Source: Actinomycetota bacterium (GTDB lineage Bacteria > Actinomycetota > Acidimicrobiia > IMCC26256 > PALSA-610). Taken from it: a DNA stretch of 6,474 nt. Both the position numbers and the translations under genes were made by a program. The stretch spans positions 1 through 6,474 of the forward strand of contig JAUZEI010000551.1 in NCBI GenBank assembly GCA_030839105.1. Direction: 5' to 3'. Under the pieces are notes generated by a model, which worked only from the letters and a program-made list of their open reading frames with translations, ran no database searches and had not been told where the DNA came from. Below are positions 1 through 5,599 of the stretch, one piece after another; within the stretch, counting starts at the first letter, position 1; each line of letters starts with the position of its first letter.

Positions 1-586
1 GCTGGCGCGACACGAGGACGTAGGCGTAGCGCTCGAGCACTGCCATGAGTGCGGCGACGGTTGCCGGATCACCCCGTTCACCCGCGTCGCGCATGCGCAC
101 TCCGAGTGCCGTGGCGATGTCGGTGAACGCGACGACACCGAGCTGGCTCGTCTCGCGATCTTCGACGTTGCCTTCCATCCACGCCCGTAGCACCGGTCCG
201 AACCGGGCGTAGGTCGAGAAGAAGGTCTCGAGGAATCGGCGCAATTCGGCCGCGCCCGCGGGGACGGGGGTGACCGCGCCGAGTCGACCGGCCAGCGCGC
301 CCATCTCCAGCGCGCATTGAATCGCGAGCGCCCGGAGCAGCTCCTCCTTGTTCGCGAAGTAGAGGTAGAAGGTCCCGTGCGAGGTGCGCGCGGCGCGCAC
401 GATGTCGTCGACCCGGGCGGCGTGGTAGCCCCGCTCCGCGAACACGCGCATGCCGGCATCGAGCAGCTTGCGCATCGTCTTGCGACCCTGCGCCCGCAGC
501 TCGCGCGCGGCGGCCGGTGTGCCCGCCGCGGCCGCGACCTCGCGTCTACCGGACGCTCGTCGAGGCGACTTGTACGCTTCGGCCAT
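1..586 (-). CDS. TetR-family transcriptional regulator, 3' end cut by window edge
   Basis: This is the N-terminal 195 codons of a TetR/AcrR-type repressor; the reading frame runs open through the left edge. After a basic, Ala-rich N-terminal tail (residues 1-37) comes the family's DNA-binding domain: a first helix around LLDAGMRVFAERGYHAARV (41-59), then the helix-turn-helix DDIVRAARTSHGTFYLYFANK (about 61-80) with the hallmark G-T-F-Y-x-Y-F and K-E-E-L-L. Residues from about 114 onward are helical and would be the ligand-binding and dimerisation domain. The ATG at 586 has a good upstream GGGAG. An internal ATG at 475 (Met38) would leave too little before helix 1. It is divergent from the acyl-CoA synthetase and their start codons share two bases, so it probably represses that operon and itself. 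Acyl-CoA is a typical ligand for TetR regulators of lipid genes, but here the ligand is inference. Confidence 0.9.
   Translation of the reverse strand, partial: MAEAYKSPRRASGRREVAAAAGTPAAARELRAQGRKTMRKLLDAGMRVFAERGYHAARVDDIVRAARTSHGTFYLYFANKEELLRALAIQCALEMGALAGRLGAVTPVPAGAAELRRFLETFFSTYARFGPVLRAWMEGNVEDRETSQLGVVAFTDIATALGVRMRDAGERGDPATVAALMAVLERYAYVLVSRQ
561..581. promoter_or_regulatory. Candidate TetR operator (imperfect palindrome)
   Basis: Arms CGAGGCG (561-567) and CGCTTCG (575-581) are inverted copies matching at six of seven positions, separated by seven bases. The element overlaps the -10-like box of the acyl-CoA synthetase and lies within the 5' codons of the TetR gene, a location that would suit repression of one or both genes. 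A second small inverted repeat, GCGTC (542-546) and GACGC (552-556), lies just outside. Short palindromes are common in GC-rich DNA, so the assignment is weak. Confidence 0.25.
573..578 (+). promoter_or_regulatory. -10-like box of a probable leaderless acyl-CoA synthetase transcript
   Basis: TACGCT fits the actinobacterial -10 pattern TANNNT and ends six bases before the ATG at 585, which would put the transcription start on the A of the start codon. No Shine-Dalgarno sequence sits at a normal distance from this ATG, as expected for a leaderless message. No convincing -35 box is seen. Confidence 0.4.
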
Positions 587-2069
587 GTCTCTCCCGGGCC
601 TGCCCTGGACGATCGCGGAAGCTGCCCGCCGCTTCGCGGATCGTACCGCCTATGTCACTCCGCTCGGCTGGTCGCTGACCTACGAAGACGTCGATCGCAT
701 CTCCGATGAGCTCGCAGTCGGGCTCGCGGCGCGCGGAGTGGGAGTCGGAGATGTCGTCGGGATCGTGCTCCCCGCCGGGCCGGAGTACCTCCTCACGTAC
801 GCGGCCACGACCAAGCTCGGTGCGATCACGGCGGGCGTGAACGACCGTTTGTCGGACCGGGAACGCGAAGCCATCCTCGACGTCGCCGCGCCACGACTCG
901 TCGTCTCCGCCGACGACGCGCCGCCCGCCGATTCGGTGGAAACCGTGCTGGCGGGACTGCGAGTCACGGGTGAGGCACCGCCCGTCCTCGACGATGATCC
1001 CGACCGCCCGGTCGCGATCATCTTCACATCGGGAACCACGGGTTTACCGAAGGGCGCGCTCTACTGCAACCGCCAACTCGCGTTCATCACCCAGACCGAT
1101 GTCGGCGACACCTGGGACGGTGGCGGTCGGTCGTTCAGCGGTACTTCGTTCGCGCACCTGGGTTTCATGACGAAGCTCGCCGGCAATCTGCGAAGGGGCG
1201 GAACGACGTTCATCATGGAACGCTGGCGGGCGCGTCCCGCGCTCGAACTGCTCGCCCGCGAACACATGACGACGGTTGCGGGCGTACCCACGCAGCTTGC
1301 GCTCATGCTGCGCGATCCCGCGTTCGACGACTTCGATCTCTCCTCGGTGCAGCACATCATCGCGGGCGGCGGTCCGGTCACGCCCGGTCTCGCGGAGGAG
1401 GCGAGGCGCCGGTTCGGCGCGCGGCTCGCGACACGCTATTCGTGCACGGAAGCCGGGATCGGTCTCGGCACCGCGTTCGACGACCCCGACGAGGACGCGA
1501 TCATCAGTGTCGGACGACCGCACGCGAGCGTCGAGCTCTCGCTGCGCGACGAAGGCGGTGCGCCGATCACGGGTACGGGAACCGTGCGGGACATCGGCGA
1601 GGTGTGCCTGCGTTCGCCCGCGGTCATGTCGGGCTACTGGCGCGACGACGAGCAGACACGGACCGCCTTCACCGCCGATGGTTTCGTGCGCACCGGCGAT
1701 CTGGGCTGGATCGACGACCGCGGCCGGCTCCGCCTCGTCGGGCGCAGCAAGGAGATGTACGTCCGTGGCGGCTACAACGTCTATCCCGTCGAGATCGAGA
1801 GCGTGCTGTCGAGGCACTCCGGCGTCGCCGCGATTGCCGTCGTGCCCCGCACCGACGACGTCATGGGTGAGATCGGAGTCGCGGCCGTCGTCCCCCGCGA
1901 TCGTGACCACCCGCCGTCGCTTGCCGACCTGCGCGCCTTCGCCTCGCCGCACATCGCCGCGTACAAGCTCCCCGAAGCGATGCACGTCGTCGACGCCCTG
2001 CCGTTGACCGTCGGCGAGAAAGTCGACCGGCGCGCGTTGGTGGACGAGATCGAGAAACTCGTAACCTGA
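585..2069 (+). CDS. AMP-forming acyl-CoA synthetase (class I adenylate-forming enzyme)
   Basis: A 494-residue ligase that would activate a carboxylic acid with ATP to an acyl-adenylate and then to the acyl-CoA thioester. The family core motifs are present in order: the P-loop FTSGTTGLPKG at residues 147-157; YSCTEAG at 285-291 (A5 motif, with Ser-Cys in place of the common Gly-x); the ribose-binding Asp372 in TGDLGWIDDRG; the hinge GRSKEMYVRGGYNVYPVEIE at 386-405; and the C-terminal lysine Lys479 in VGEKVDR, which catalyses adenylation. The length is normal. The frame stays open upstream to an ATG at 450, but 585 is preferred because family similarity begins at about LPWTIAEAARRFADRTAY and the upstream part overlaps the TetR gene. 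The next gene, 28 bases on, is an acyl-CoA dehydrogenase, so the pair probably forms a catabolic operon. The substrate cannot be read from the sequence. Confidence 0.93.
   Translation: MSLPGLPWTIAEAARRFADRTAYVTPLGWSLTYEDVDRISDELAVGLAARGVGVGDVVGIVLPAGPEYLLTYAATTKLGAITAGVNDRLSDREREAILDVAAPRLVVSADDAPPADSVETVLAGLRVTGEAPPVLDDDPDRPVAIIFTSGTTGLPKGALYCNRQLAFITQTDVGDTWDGGGRSFSGTSFAHLGFMTKLAGNLRRGGTTFIMERWRARPALELLAREHMTTVAGVPTQLALMLRDPAFDDFDLSSVQHIIAGGGPVTPGLAEEARRRFGARLATRYSCTEAGIGLGTAFDDPDEDAIISVGRPHASVELSLRDEGGAPITGTGTVRDIGEVCLRSPAVMSGYWRDDEQTRTAFTADGFVRTGDLGWIDDRGRLRLVGRSKEMYVRGGYNVYPVEIESVLSRHSGVAAIAVVPRTDDVMGEIGVAAVVPRDRDHPPSLADLRAFASPHIAAYKLPEAMHVVDALPLTVGEKVDRRALVDEIEKLVT
591..595 (-). promoter_or_regulatory. 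Ribosome binding site of the TetR gene
   Basis: Read on the minus strand, GGGAG lies four bases before the ATG at 586. It supports 586 as the start of the TetR gene even though this places the start inside the first codon of the divergent gene. Confidence 0.55.
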
Positions 2070-2090
2070 CCCGGACCTGCAACCCGGGCC

Positions 2091-2095
2091 GGAGG
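2091..2095 (+). promoter_or_regulatory. Ribosome binding site of the acyl-CoA dehydrogenase, unusually close to the start
   Basis: GGAGG lies only two bases before the ATG at 2098, shorter than the usual 5-9. No alternative in-frame ATG or GTG near the N-terminus fits the family better, so translation may rely partly on coupling to the synthetase gene that ends at 2069. Confidence 0.5.
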
Positions 2096-2097
2096 CC

Positions 2098-3228
2098 ATG
2101 GAGCTCGAACTCAACGCCGATCAAGAAGACCTGCGCGACTCGATCCGCGCCGTGTTGTCTCGCGAGAGTCCCGTCGCCCTGGCGCGCCGGGTCGTCGACG
2201 ACGGCGTGCGTCCCGATGCGCTGTCGTCGACCCTTGCCGAGCTCGGCTGGTCCGGTCTGACGGTGCCCGAATCCGACGGCGGGATCGGCCTCGGCATGAT
2301 CGAAGCCGGCATCCTCGCCGAGGAGATCGGTCGGGTCATGGCTCCCGGCCCGCTCCTGGCAACGGTCACGCAGTTCGTGCCGGCCGTGCGGGAGATCGGC
2401 ACATCGGAGCAACGCGCCCGCTTCCTCGGCGCCGTCGCCGCGGGCGAGATCTCGGGGTCCCTCGCGATCGCGGAGCATCGTGGATCGTTCGATCCCGCGG
2501 CGGTGACGGCGACGGTCGTGCTCGACGACACGCACGCGGTGTTGGCCGGCGAGAAGCGGTTCGTGGTCGAAGGCGACGCGGTCGACGAATTGGTCGTCGT
2601 CGCGCGTGAGCCGGGAACTTCCGGCGACGACGGCGTACACGCGCTCGTGGTTCCCGTCTCGAGCGTACGGACGCGTCCGGTGCACGCACTCGACGCGAGT
2701 CGCCGGCTCGCGCACGTCGACCTCGATGGTGTGCGGGTCGAGCGGGAGCGGTTGCTCGGCGACGGCCGTGCGCCCAGCGCCCCTGCCCTGCGACGCGCGA
2801 TCGAGGAGGCGACCGTCGCCGCCGCGCTCGAGATCGTCGGCATCGCGCAGACGATCTTCGACGTCACGCTCGAGTACGCGAAACAGCGCGAGCAGTTCGG
2901 CGTACCGATCGGCTCGTTCCAGGCCATCAAGCACAAGTTCGCCGACATGATCGTGTCGCTCGAACGGGCCCGCGCGACCGGCTACTTCGCCGCACTCACG
3001 ATCGCCGAGGACGATCCGCGGCGCACGAGCGCCACCTCCGTCGCCAAGGTCGCCGCCGGTGACTGCCAGCGCCTCCTCGGCAAGGAAGGCATCCAGATCC
3101 ACGGCGGCATCGGCTACACGTGGGAGCACGACATGCACCTCTACGTGAAACGGGCCAAGTCGCTGGAGCCGCTGTTCGGATCGAGCACTACGCACCGCGC
3201 CCGCATCGCCGACCTACTCGGCGTGTAG
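2098..3228 (+). CDS. Acyl-CoA dehydrogenase family protein, possibly a non-catalytic subunit
   Basis: A 376-residue flavoprotein of the acyl-CoA dehydrogenase fold, which normally introduces the alpha-beta double bond into an acyl-CoA and passes electrons to ETF. The N-terminal helical domain starts with LNADQEDLRDSIRAVL, the central beta domain spans about 118-215, and the C-terminal helical domain contains EYAKQREQFGVPIGSFQAIK (259-278, with the FAD-contacting Arg264 and Phe267-Gly268) and GIQIHGGIGYTWEHD (331-345). An ungapped by-eye alignment of the end with medium-chain dehydrogenase (YEGTS against LFGSS) puts Phe360 where the catalytic Glu lies. At the alternative site used by isovaleryl-CoA dehydrogenase I see Ala238, with Glu236 and Glu237 next to it. 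Such subunits pair with an active one in mycobacterial alpha2-beta2 FadE/ChsE enzymes; no partner is present here. It follows the acyl-CoA synthetase at 28 bases and probably shares its transcript. Confidence 0.92.
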   Translation: MELELNADQEDLRDSIRAVLSRESPVALARRVVDDGVRPDALSSTLAELGWSGLTVPESDGGIGLGMIEAGILAEEIGRVMAPGPLLATVTQFVPAVREIGTSEQRARFLGAVAAGEISGSLAIAEHRGSFDPAAVTATVVLDDTHAVLAGEKRFVVEGDAVDELVVVAREPGTSGDDGVHALVVPVSSVRTRPVHALDASRRLAHVDLDGVRVERERLLGDGRAPSAPALRRAIEEATVAAALEIVGIAQTIFDVTLEYAKQREQFGVPIGSFQAIKHKFADMIVSLERARATGYFAALTIAEDDPRRTSATSVAKVAAGDCQRLLGKEGIQIHGGIGYTWEHDMHLYVKRAKSLEPLFGSSTTHRARIADLLGV

Positions 3229-3235
3229 CGACCTC

Positions 3236-3261
3236 TCGCCTGGGCGCAGCGAATCAGGCGA
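3236..3261. terminator. Candidate bidirectional hairpin between convergent genes
   Basis: TCGCCTG (3236-3242) and CAGGCGA (3255-3261) are perfect inverted copies with a 12-base loop, lying in the 36 bases between two convergent stop codons. There is no T tract on either side, so it is at best a weak intrinsic terminator. Its position is the main argument. Confidence 0.35.
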
Positions 3262-3264
3262 TCC

Positions 3265-4014
3265 TCACACCCGCAGGATGATCTCGGCGAGGATGTAGAA
3301 GAAGACGATCAACGCGAACCCGGCGTACATCGCGTTCTTGTGGGTCTCGTAGATCATATTGAGGCCGGTGTTGCCCCGGCCGCTGATCTTGCCGAGCGCG
3401 TTCGCTTCGAGCACCGCCAGCACCACGACGCCGATGAGGATGTAGAGCCAGCACTTGCCGGCGCCGAGGCCGCCGCCGAAGCTCGGGCCGAGGTTGTAGA
3501 AGTGCGCGGCGCCGACCATGAACACCAACAGCGGTAACGAGAAGACGGTGTTCTGGCGGGATGCCATCGCACCGGCGCGGGCCGCAGCCGCCGCGTTGGG
3601 GTTCGCCTCGCCGCCGGCCTTCAGGGCGCGGGCGTTGGCGATGACGATCTGCTGGTTGGGCCAGATCACGAGCCACACGTTCAAGAACATGACGATGCCG
3701 AACAGGATGCCGACCAGGAGCGTCGGGCCGGCGCTGCTGTGGATCCAGAAGTCGCCGTTGTACGAGCCCGTCGGCGCGATCGCGATGATCAGGAGGCCGA
3801 ACGCGACGGTCGCGGCCGCCGACCACCGGAACCACCACAGCGCCCGCCAAGTGAGCTTGTCGAACGCGTCGTTACGCGAGCTCGCTTCCATCTCGGCATA
3901 GGCGGGCGTCTGCACGAAGTTGAAGAACCACAGCAGACCCATCCACATCACCGCGACGATGACATGGGAAATGCGGAAGGCTTCGGCCAAGCCGATCCGG
4001 TGGAAGATCTCCAT
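3265..4014 (-). CDS. Six-helix membrane protein, PuuD-like (urate oxidase N-terminal / DUF989 type)
   Basis: A 249-residue integral membrane protein with about six hydrophobic segments, near residues 13-33, 62-80, 97-118, 156-171, 188-206 and 226-246. Sequence marks recall the membrane domain of the urate hydroxylase PuuD family: MWMGLLWFFNFVQTPAYAEM (23-42), RALWWFRW (57-64), NVWLVIWPNQQIVIANARAL (112-131) and ASRQNTVFSLPLLVFMVGAA (151-170). Histidines 17, 92, 171 and 225 lie in or next to helices and could bind haem or metal, but that is inference. PuuD proper has a C-terminal cytochrome c domain; here the chain ends after the last helix and there is no CxxCH (only one Cys, 188). No purine gene lies nearby, so urate should not be assumed as substrate. 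The ATG at 4014 has GGAG six bases upstream. The gene is convergent with the acyl-CoA dehydrogenase. Confidence 0.85.
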   Translation of the reverse strand: MEIFHRIGLAEAFRISHVIVAVMWMGLLWFFNFVQTPAYAEMEASSRNDAFDKLTWRALWWFRWSAAATVAFGLLIIAIAPTGSYNGDFWIHSSAGPTLLVGILFGIVMFLNVWLVIWPNQQIVIANARALKAGGEANPNAAAAARAGAMASRQNTVFSLPLLVFMVGAAHFYNLGPSFGGGLGAGKCWLYILIGVVVLAVLEANALGKISGRGNTGLNMIYETHKNAMYAGFALIVFFYILAEIILRV

Positions 4015-4020
4015 TGCACG

Positions 4021-4024
4021 CTCC
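4021..4024 (-). promoter_or_regulatory. Ribosome binding site of the PuuD-like gene
   Basis: GGAG on the minus strand, six bases before the ATG at 4014. The spacing is normal and fixes the start. Confidence 0.6.
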
Positions 4025-4047
4025 GGGTCGTTCTGAAAGGGCGGCCG

Positions 4048-4077
4048 AACGTACCAAACCTTTCGCCACCCCGTCAG
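4048..4077 (-). promoter_or_regulatory. Candidate promoter of the PuuD-like gene
   Basis: On the minus strand CTGACG (-35-like, plus-strand positions 4072-4077) and TACGTT (-10-like, 4048-4053) are separated by 18 bases. The implied transcription start, near 4041, would give a leader of about 27 bases that includes the ribosome binding site. The preceding minus-strand gene ends at 4130, so this 115-base gap (4015-4129) is the natural place for an independent promoter. Confidence 0.4.
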
Positions 4078-4129
4078 GGATCCTCCGTGGTGCCCGGGAG
4101 TGCTCGAGAGATCGGGCCCGGAGATCGGC

Positions 4130-4657
4130 TCACAGATCGGGCACGCGGCCGTCGCCCGTCGCGGTGCCCTCTGCTTCCAGGGGTTGGCGGAGCGGCACGA
4201 TCATGCCGGCGAAGTCGGCGAATGCGATCAGGTTCCCGAGATCGTCGACGACCCGGCAGTCGACCACGATGAGCTGGTGACCGGCGCGCAGGACCCGAGC
4301 CTCGGCGCGTACCACCGTGCCCTTCGGTCGACCCAGGTAGCGGATGTGCAGGTCGGCGGTCACCAGCGTGTTCTCGCCCGGCTTGAACGTTCCGGCCCGC
4401 GCCGCCGCCGAACCGGAGGCCACGTCGACCAGGCTCGCGATCGCGCCGCCGTGCAGGTTTCCGGATCCGTTGAAGGCACCGGGCGCAACCGGCATCTCGA
4501 CGATCACGACGGTCGGGTCCGCACCGCTGACGAAGTTCAGGCCCAGCAGCTGGTGCAGGGGCGTCGACGAGTGCGCGGCGCGCAAGAGCTCGATGACGTC
4601 ACTGGAGAAGCCGCCGTAGGGATGGTCGGTGGGCGTCGGATCGTCGGCATCGGGCAT
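4130..4657 (-). CDS. PaaI-family hotdog-fold thioesterase
   Basis: A 175-residue protein of the hotdog-fold acyl-CoA thioesterase group, which hydrolyses acyl-CoA to free acid and CoA in the cytoplasm. The core motif is NLHGGAIASLVDVASGSAA at residues 67-85: His69-Gly70-Gly71 caps the central helix and Asp78 lies at the usual acidic active-site position. A following strand, VTADLHIRYLGRPKG (99-113), and the basic turn RAEARVLRAGHQLIVVDCRV (117-136) also fit the family. The N-terminal 15 residues (Pro/Asp-rich) and the last 20 are outside the fold. The ATG is 12 bases after the stop of the upstream membrane-protein gene, so the two are probably co-transcribed, although no good Shine-Dalgarno sequence is seen. 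The substrate is unknown; nearby acyl-CoA synthetases make an acyl-CoA proofreading or salvage role possible, as inference. Confidence 0.9.
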   Translation of the reverse strand: MPDADDPTPTDHPYGGFSSDVIELLRAAHSSTPLHQLLGLNFVSGADPTVVIVEMPVAPGAFNGSGNLHGGAIASLVDVASGSAAARAGTFKPGENTLVTADLHIRYLGRPKGTVVRAEARVLRAGHQLIVVDCRVVDDLGNLIAFADFAGMIVPLRQPLEAEGTATGDGRVPDL

Positions 4658-4669
4658 GGGCGCACGCTT

Positions 4670-5527
4670 TCACTCCGAAGGGTGAGCGCGCCACCAGGCG
4701 AAGAGCGCCGCGAGATCGCCGTTCGGGCCGAGCGCGTGGGCGAGCCGGTCGCCGCGCGTCCACCACATCGCGGCGCGGCCCTGCTCGAGCCGGCAGCGAT
4801 ACCGGCCGATCGCCACGCTGGGCGACGAGGCTTGGGACCACGATCGTTCGTCGGGTAGACCGCGGGCGCACGCCGGCGCGCCTGACGCGGGGCGGGCCAG
4901 GGCACCGGCCGCGCGCGAGTACGCCTCCGCCGCGGTTCCGGGCGCATAGAGGCGTACATCGAGCTCGACGCCGTCAATGACGCAGCGCACCTCGCGGCCG
5001 GTGACCGTGAGGCCGCGACAGTCCGAGATGCGCGGCACTACCGACGTCGACGGCGAGTTGGGGGCGACGGGTGCGGACGCGCGGGACACGGAGGACCGAG
5101 GTGCCGGAGCCGTACCGATCACGATCGAGGCGGGGACGCGCGAGGCGGGTGTGGGCTCCGCCTCCGCCGACGCGTGCGAGCGATGTCCGACAACGAGCCA
5201 CGCGCCGGCGAGCCCCGCCAGCAACGCGGCGGCCGCGATCGGGCGGGCCCGTCCTCGCCGTGCGCCCGGTTCGCGTCCCTCGGCCGGACGGGTGAACGAC
5301 GGGCGGGTGAACGAGGAACGAGCGAACGACCGGTGGGCGAACGAGGGACGGGCGAACGACGGGCGAGCGAACGACGGCCGGCGCAGGCGCGGCAGTCGTC
5401 GCGACCGCCGGCGGCCGGACGAGGCACCGAACGATCGGGGTCTGCGACCGGAGGACGCGCCGGCGTCACTGCGACTCCGGCCCACCCAGAACTCGAGATT
5501 CGCTTCCCGATCGTCGCCTGCCATCAT
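4670..5527 (-). CDS. Single-pass membrane protein with RPSFA repeats, function unknown
   Basis: A 285-residue protein I do not recognise as a named family. The N-terminal 96 residues are strongly basic and hold six tandem copies of Arg-Pro-Ser-Phe-Ala/Thr (residues 50-79). One membrane helix follows (about 97-114), then an Ala/Pro/Ser linker (119-167) and a compact C-terminal domain (168-283) with four cysteines (170, 182, 220, 245) and conserved-looking ends such as SVAIGRYRCRLEQGRAAMWW and DLAALFAWW. Basic residues before the helix put the repeats in the cytoplasm and the cysteine domain outside, where two disulfides are possible. The C-terminal pattern loosely recalls sensor tails of actinobacterial Ser/Thr protein kinases, but there is no kinase domain. 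The start is ATG 5527 or the adjacent ATG 5524; a TANNNT box six bases before 5524 favours the latter as a leaderless start. The thioesterase gene follows at 12 bases and a LysM protein is divergent. Confidence 0.8.
   Translation of the reverse strand: MMAGDDREANLEFWVGRSRSDAGASSGRRPRSFGASSGRRRSRRLPRLRRPSFARPSFARPSFAHRSFARSSFTRPSFTRPAEGREPGARRGRARPIAAAALLAGLAGAWLVVGHRSHASAEAEPTPASRVPASIVIGTAPAPRSSVSRASAPVAPNSPSTSVVPRISDCRGLTVTGREVRCVIDGVELDVRLYAPGTAAEAYSRAAGALARPASGAPACARGLPDERSWSQASSPSVAIGRYRCRLEQGRAAMWWTRGDRLAHALGPNGDLAALFAWWRAHPSE
5291..5380 (-). repeat. Six-copy 15-bp tandem repeat encoding RPSFA
   Basis: Six consecutive 15-base units with no spacers start at 5291, 5306, 5321, 5336, 5351 and 5366. 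Plus-strand GAACGA is invariant in all six; it encodes the Ser-Phe core on the minus strand. In protein order the units read RPSFA, RPSFA, RPSFA, HRSFA, RSSFT, RPSFT. Differences between units are spread over other positions, suggesting a repeat array that has begun to diverge but keeps the frame. Confidence 0.92.
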
Positions 5528-5530
5528 CCG

Positions 5531-5560
5531 AACCTAGCGCGCTCTCATACATGCTGACAA
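5531..5560 (-). promoter_or_regulatory. Candidate promoter of the RPSFA-repeat membrane protein gene
   Basis: On the minus strand TTGTCA (plus positions 5555-5560) and TAGGTT (5531-5536) are 18 bases apart. The implied transcription start is the A of the second ATG (5524), six bases after the -10 box, consistent with a leaderless message for this gene and the thioesterase behind it. Confidence 0.45.
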
Positions 5561-5589
5561 TGGTTGACACACTTTTACACGCTCTGATA
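5540..5589. repeat. Pair of direct repeats in the divergent promoter region
   Basis: CGCTCTCATA (5540-5549) and CGCTCTGATA (5580-5589) differ at one of ten positions and are offset by 40 bases, about four helical turns. They flank the two -35 boxes and touch the region near each -10, so they could be sites for a shared regulator. The match is short and may be chance. Confidence 0.35.
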
Positions 5590-5593
5590 TGCA
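5564..5593 (+). promoter_or_regulatory. Candidate promoter of the LysM membrane protein gene
   Basis: A perfect TTGACA (5564-5569) is followed after 18 bases by TATGCA (5588-5593). The A of ATG 5600 lies six bases beyond, so the message could be leaderless; there is no purine-rich ribosome site before 5600. Its -35 box is only three bases from the -35 box of the divergent promoter. Confidence 0.5.
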
Positions 5594-5599
5594 TACGCG

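Noticed and set aside
450..584. Upstream extension of the acyl-CoA synthetase frame to an ATG at 450
   Set aside because: The extra 45 residues are low-complexity and Ala/Arg-rich, overlap the well-supported TetR gene and precede the normal N-terminus of the family.
1044..2114. Long minus-strand open frame opposite the acyl-CoA synthetase
   Set aside because: It is antisense to a gene with all family motifs. Long antisense frames are expected at this GC content, and its translation shows no recognisable domain.
1861..3195. 444-codon minus-strand open frame opposite the acyl-CoA dehydrogenase
   Set aside because: It is the antisense shadow of a clear gene, its translation is Arg/Asp-rich without domain structure, and it crosses the synthetase-dehydrogenase junction.
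4109..4140. Three copies of AGATCGG near the end of the thioesterase gene
   Set aside because: The spacing is irregular and two of the copies fall in or beside coding sequence; no stable hairpin or regulatory pattern could be drawn.
4100..4858. Plus-strand open frame opposite the thioesterase
   Set aside because: The minus strand carries a coherent hotdog thioesterase; the plus-strand translation has no fold-like pattern.
5291..5380. Possible CRISPR array or iteron-type origin
   Set aside because: The units are contiguous 15-mers without spacers, are in frame with a coding sequence, and no cas or replication gene is present.
4977..5537. Plus-strand frame whose translation has an Asn-Asp/Glu-Gly-Arg repeat
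   Set aside because: The 15-base repeat produces a pentapeptide repeat in every frame. The minus frame also has a membrane helix, a linker and a cysteine domain, plus tight spacing to the thioesterase gene, so it is the real one.
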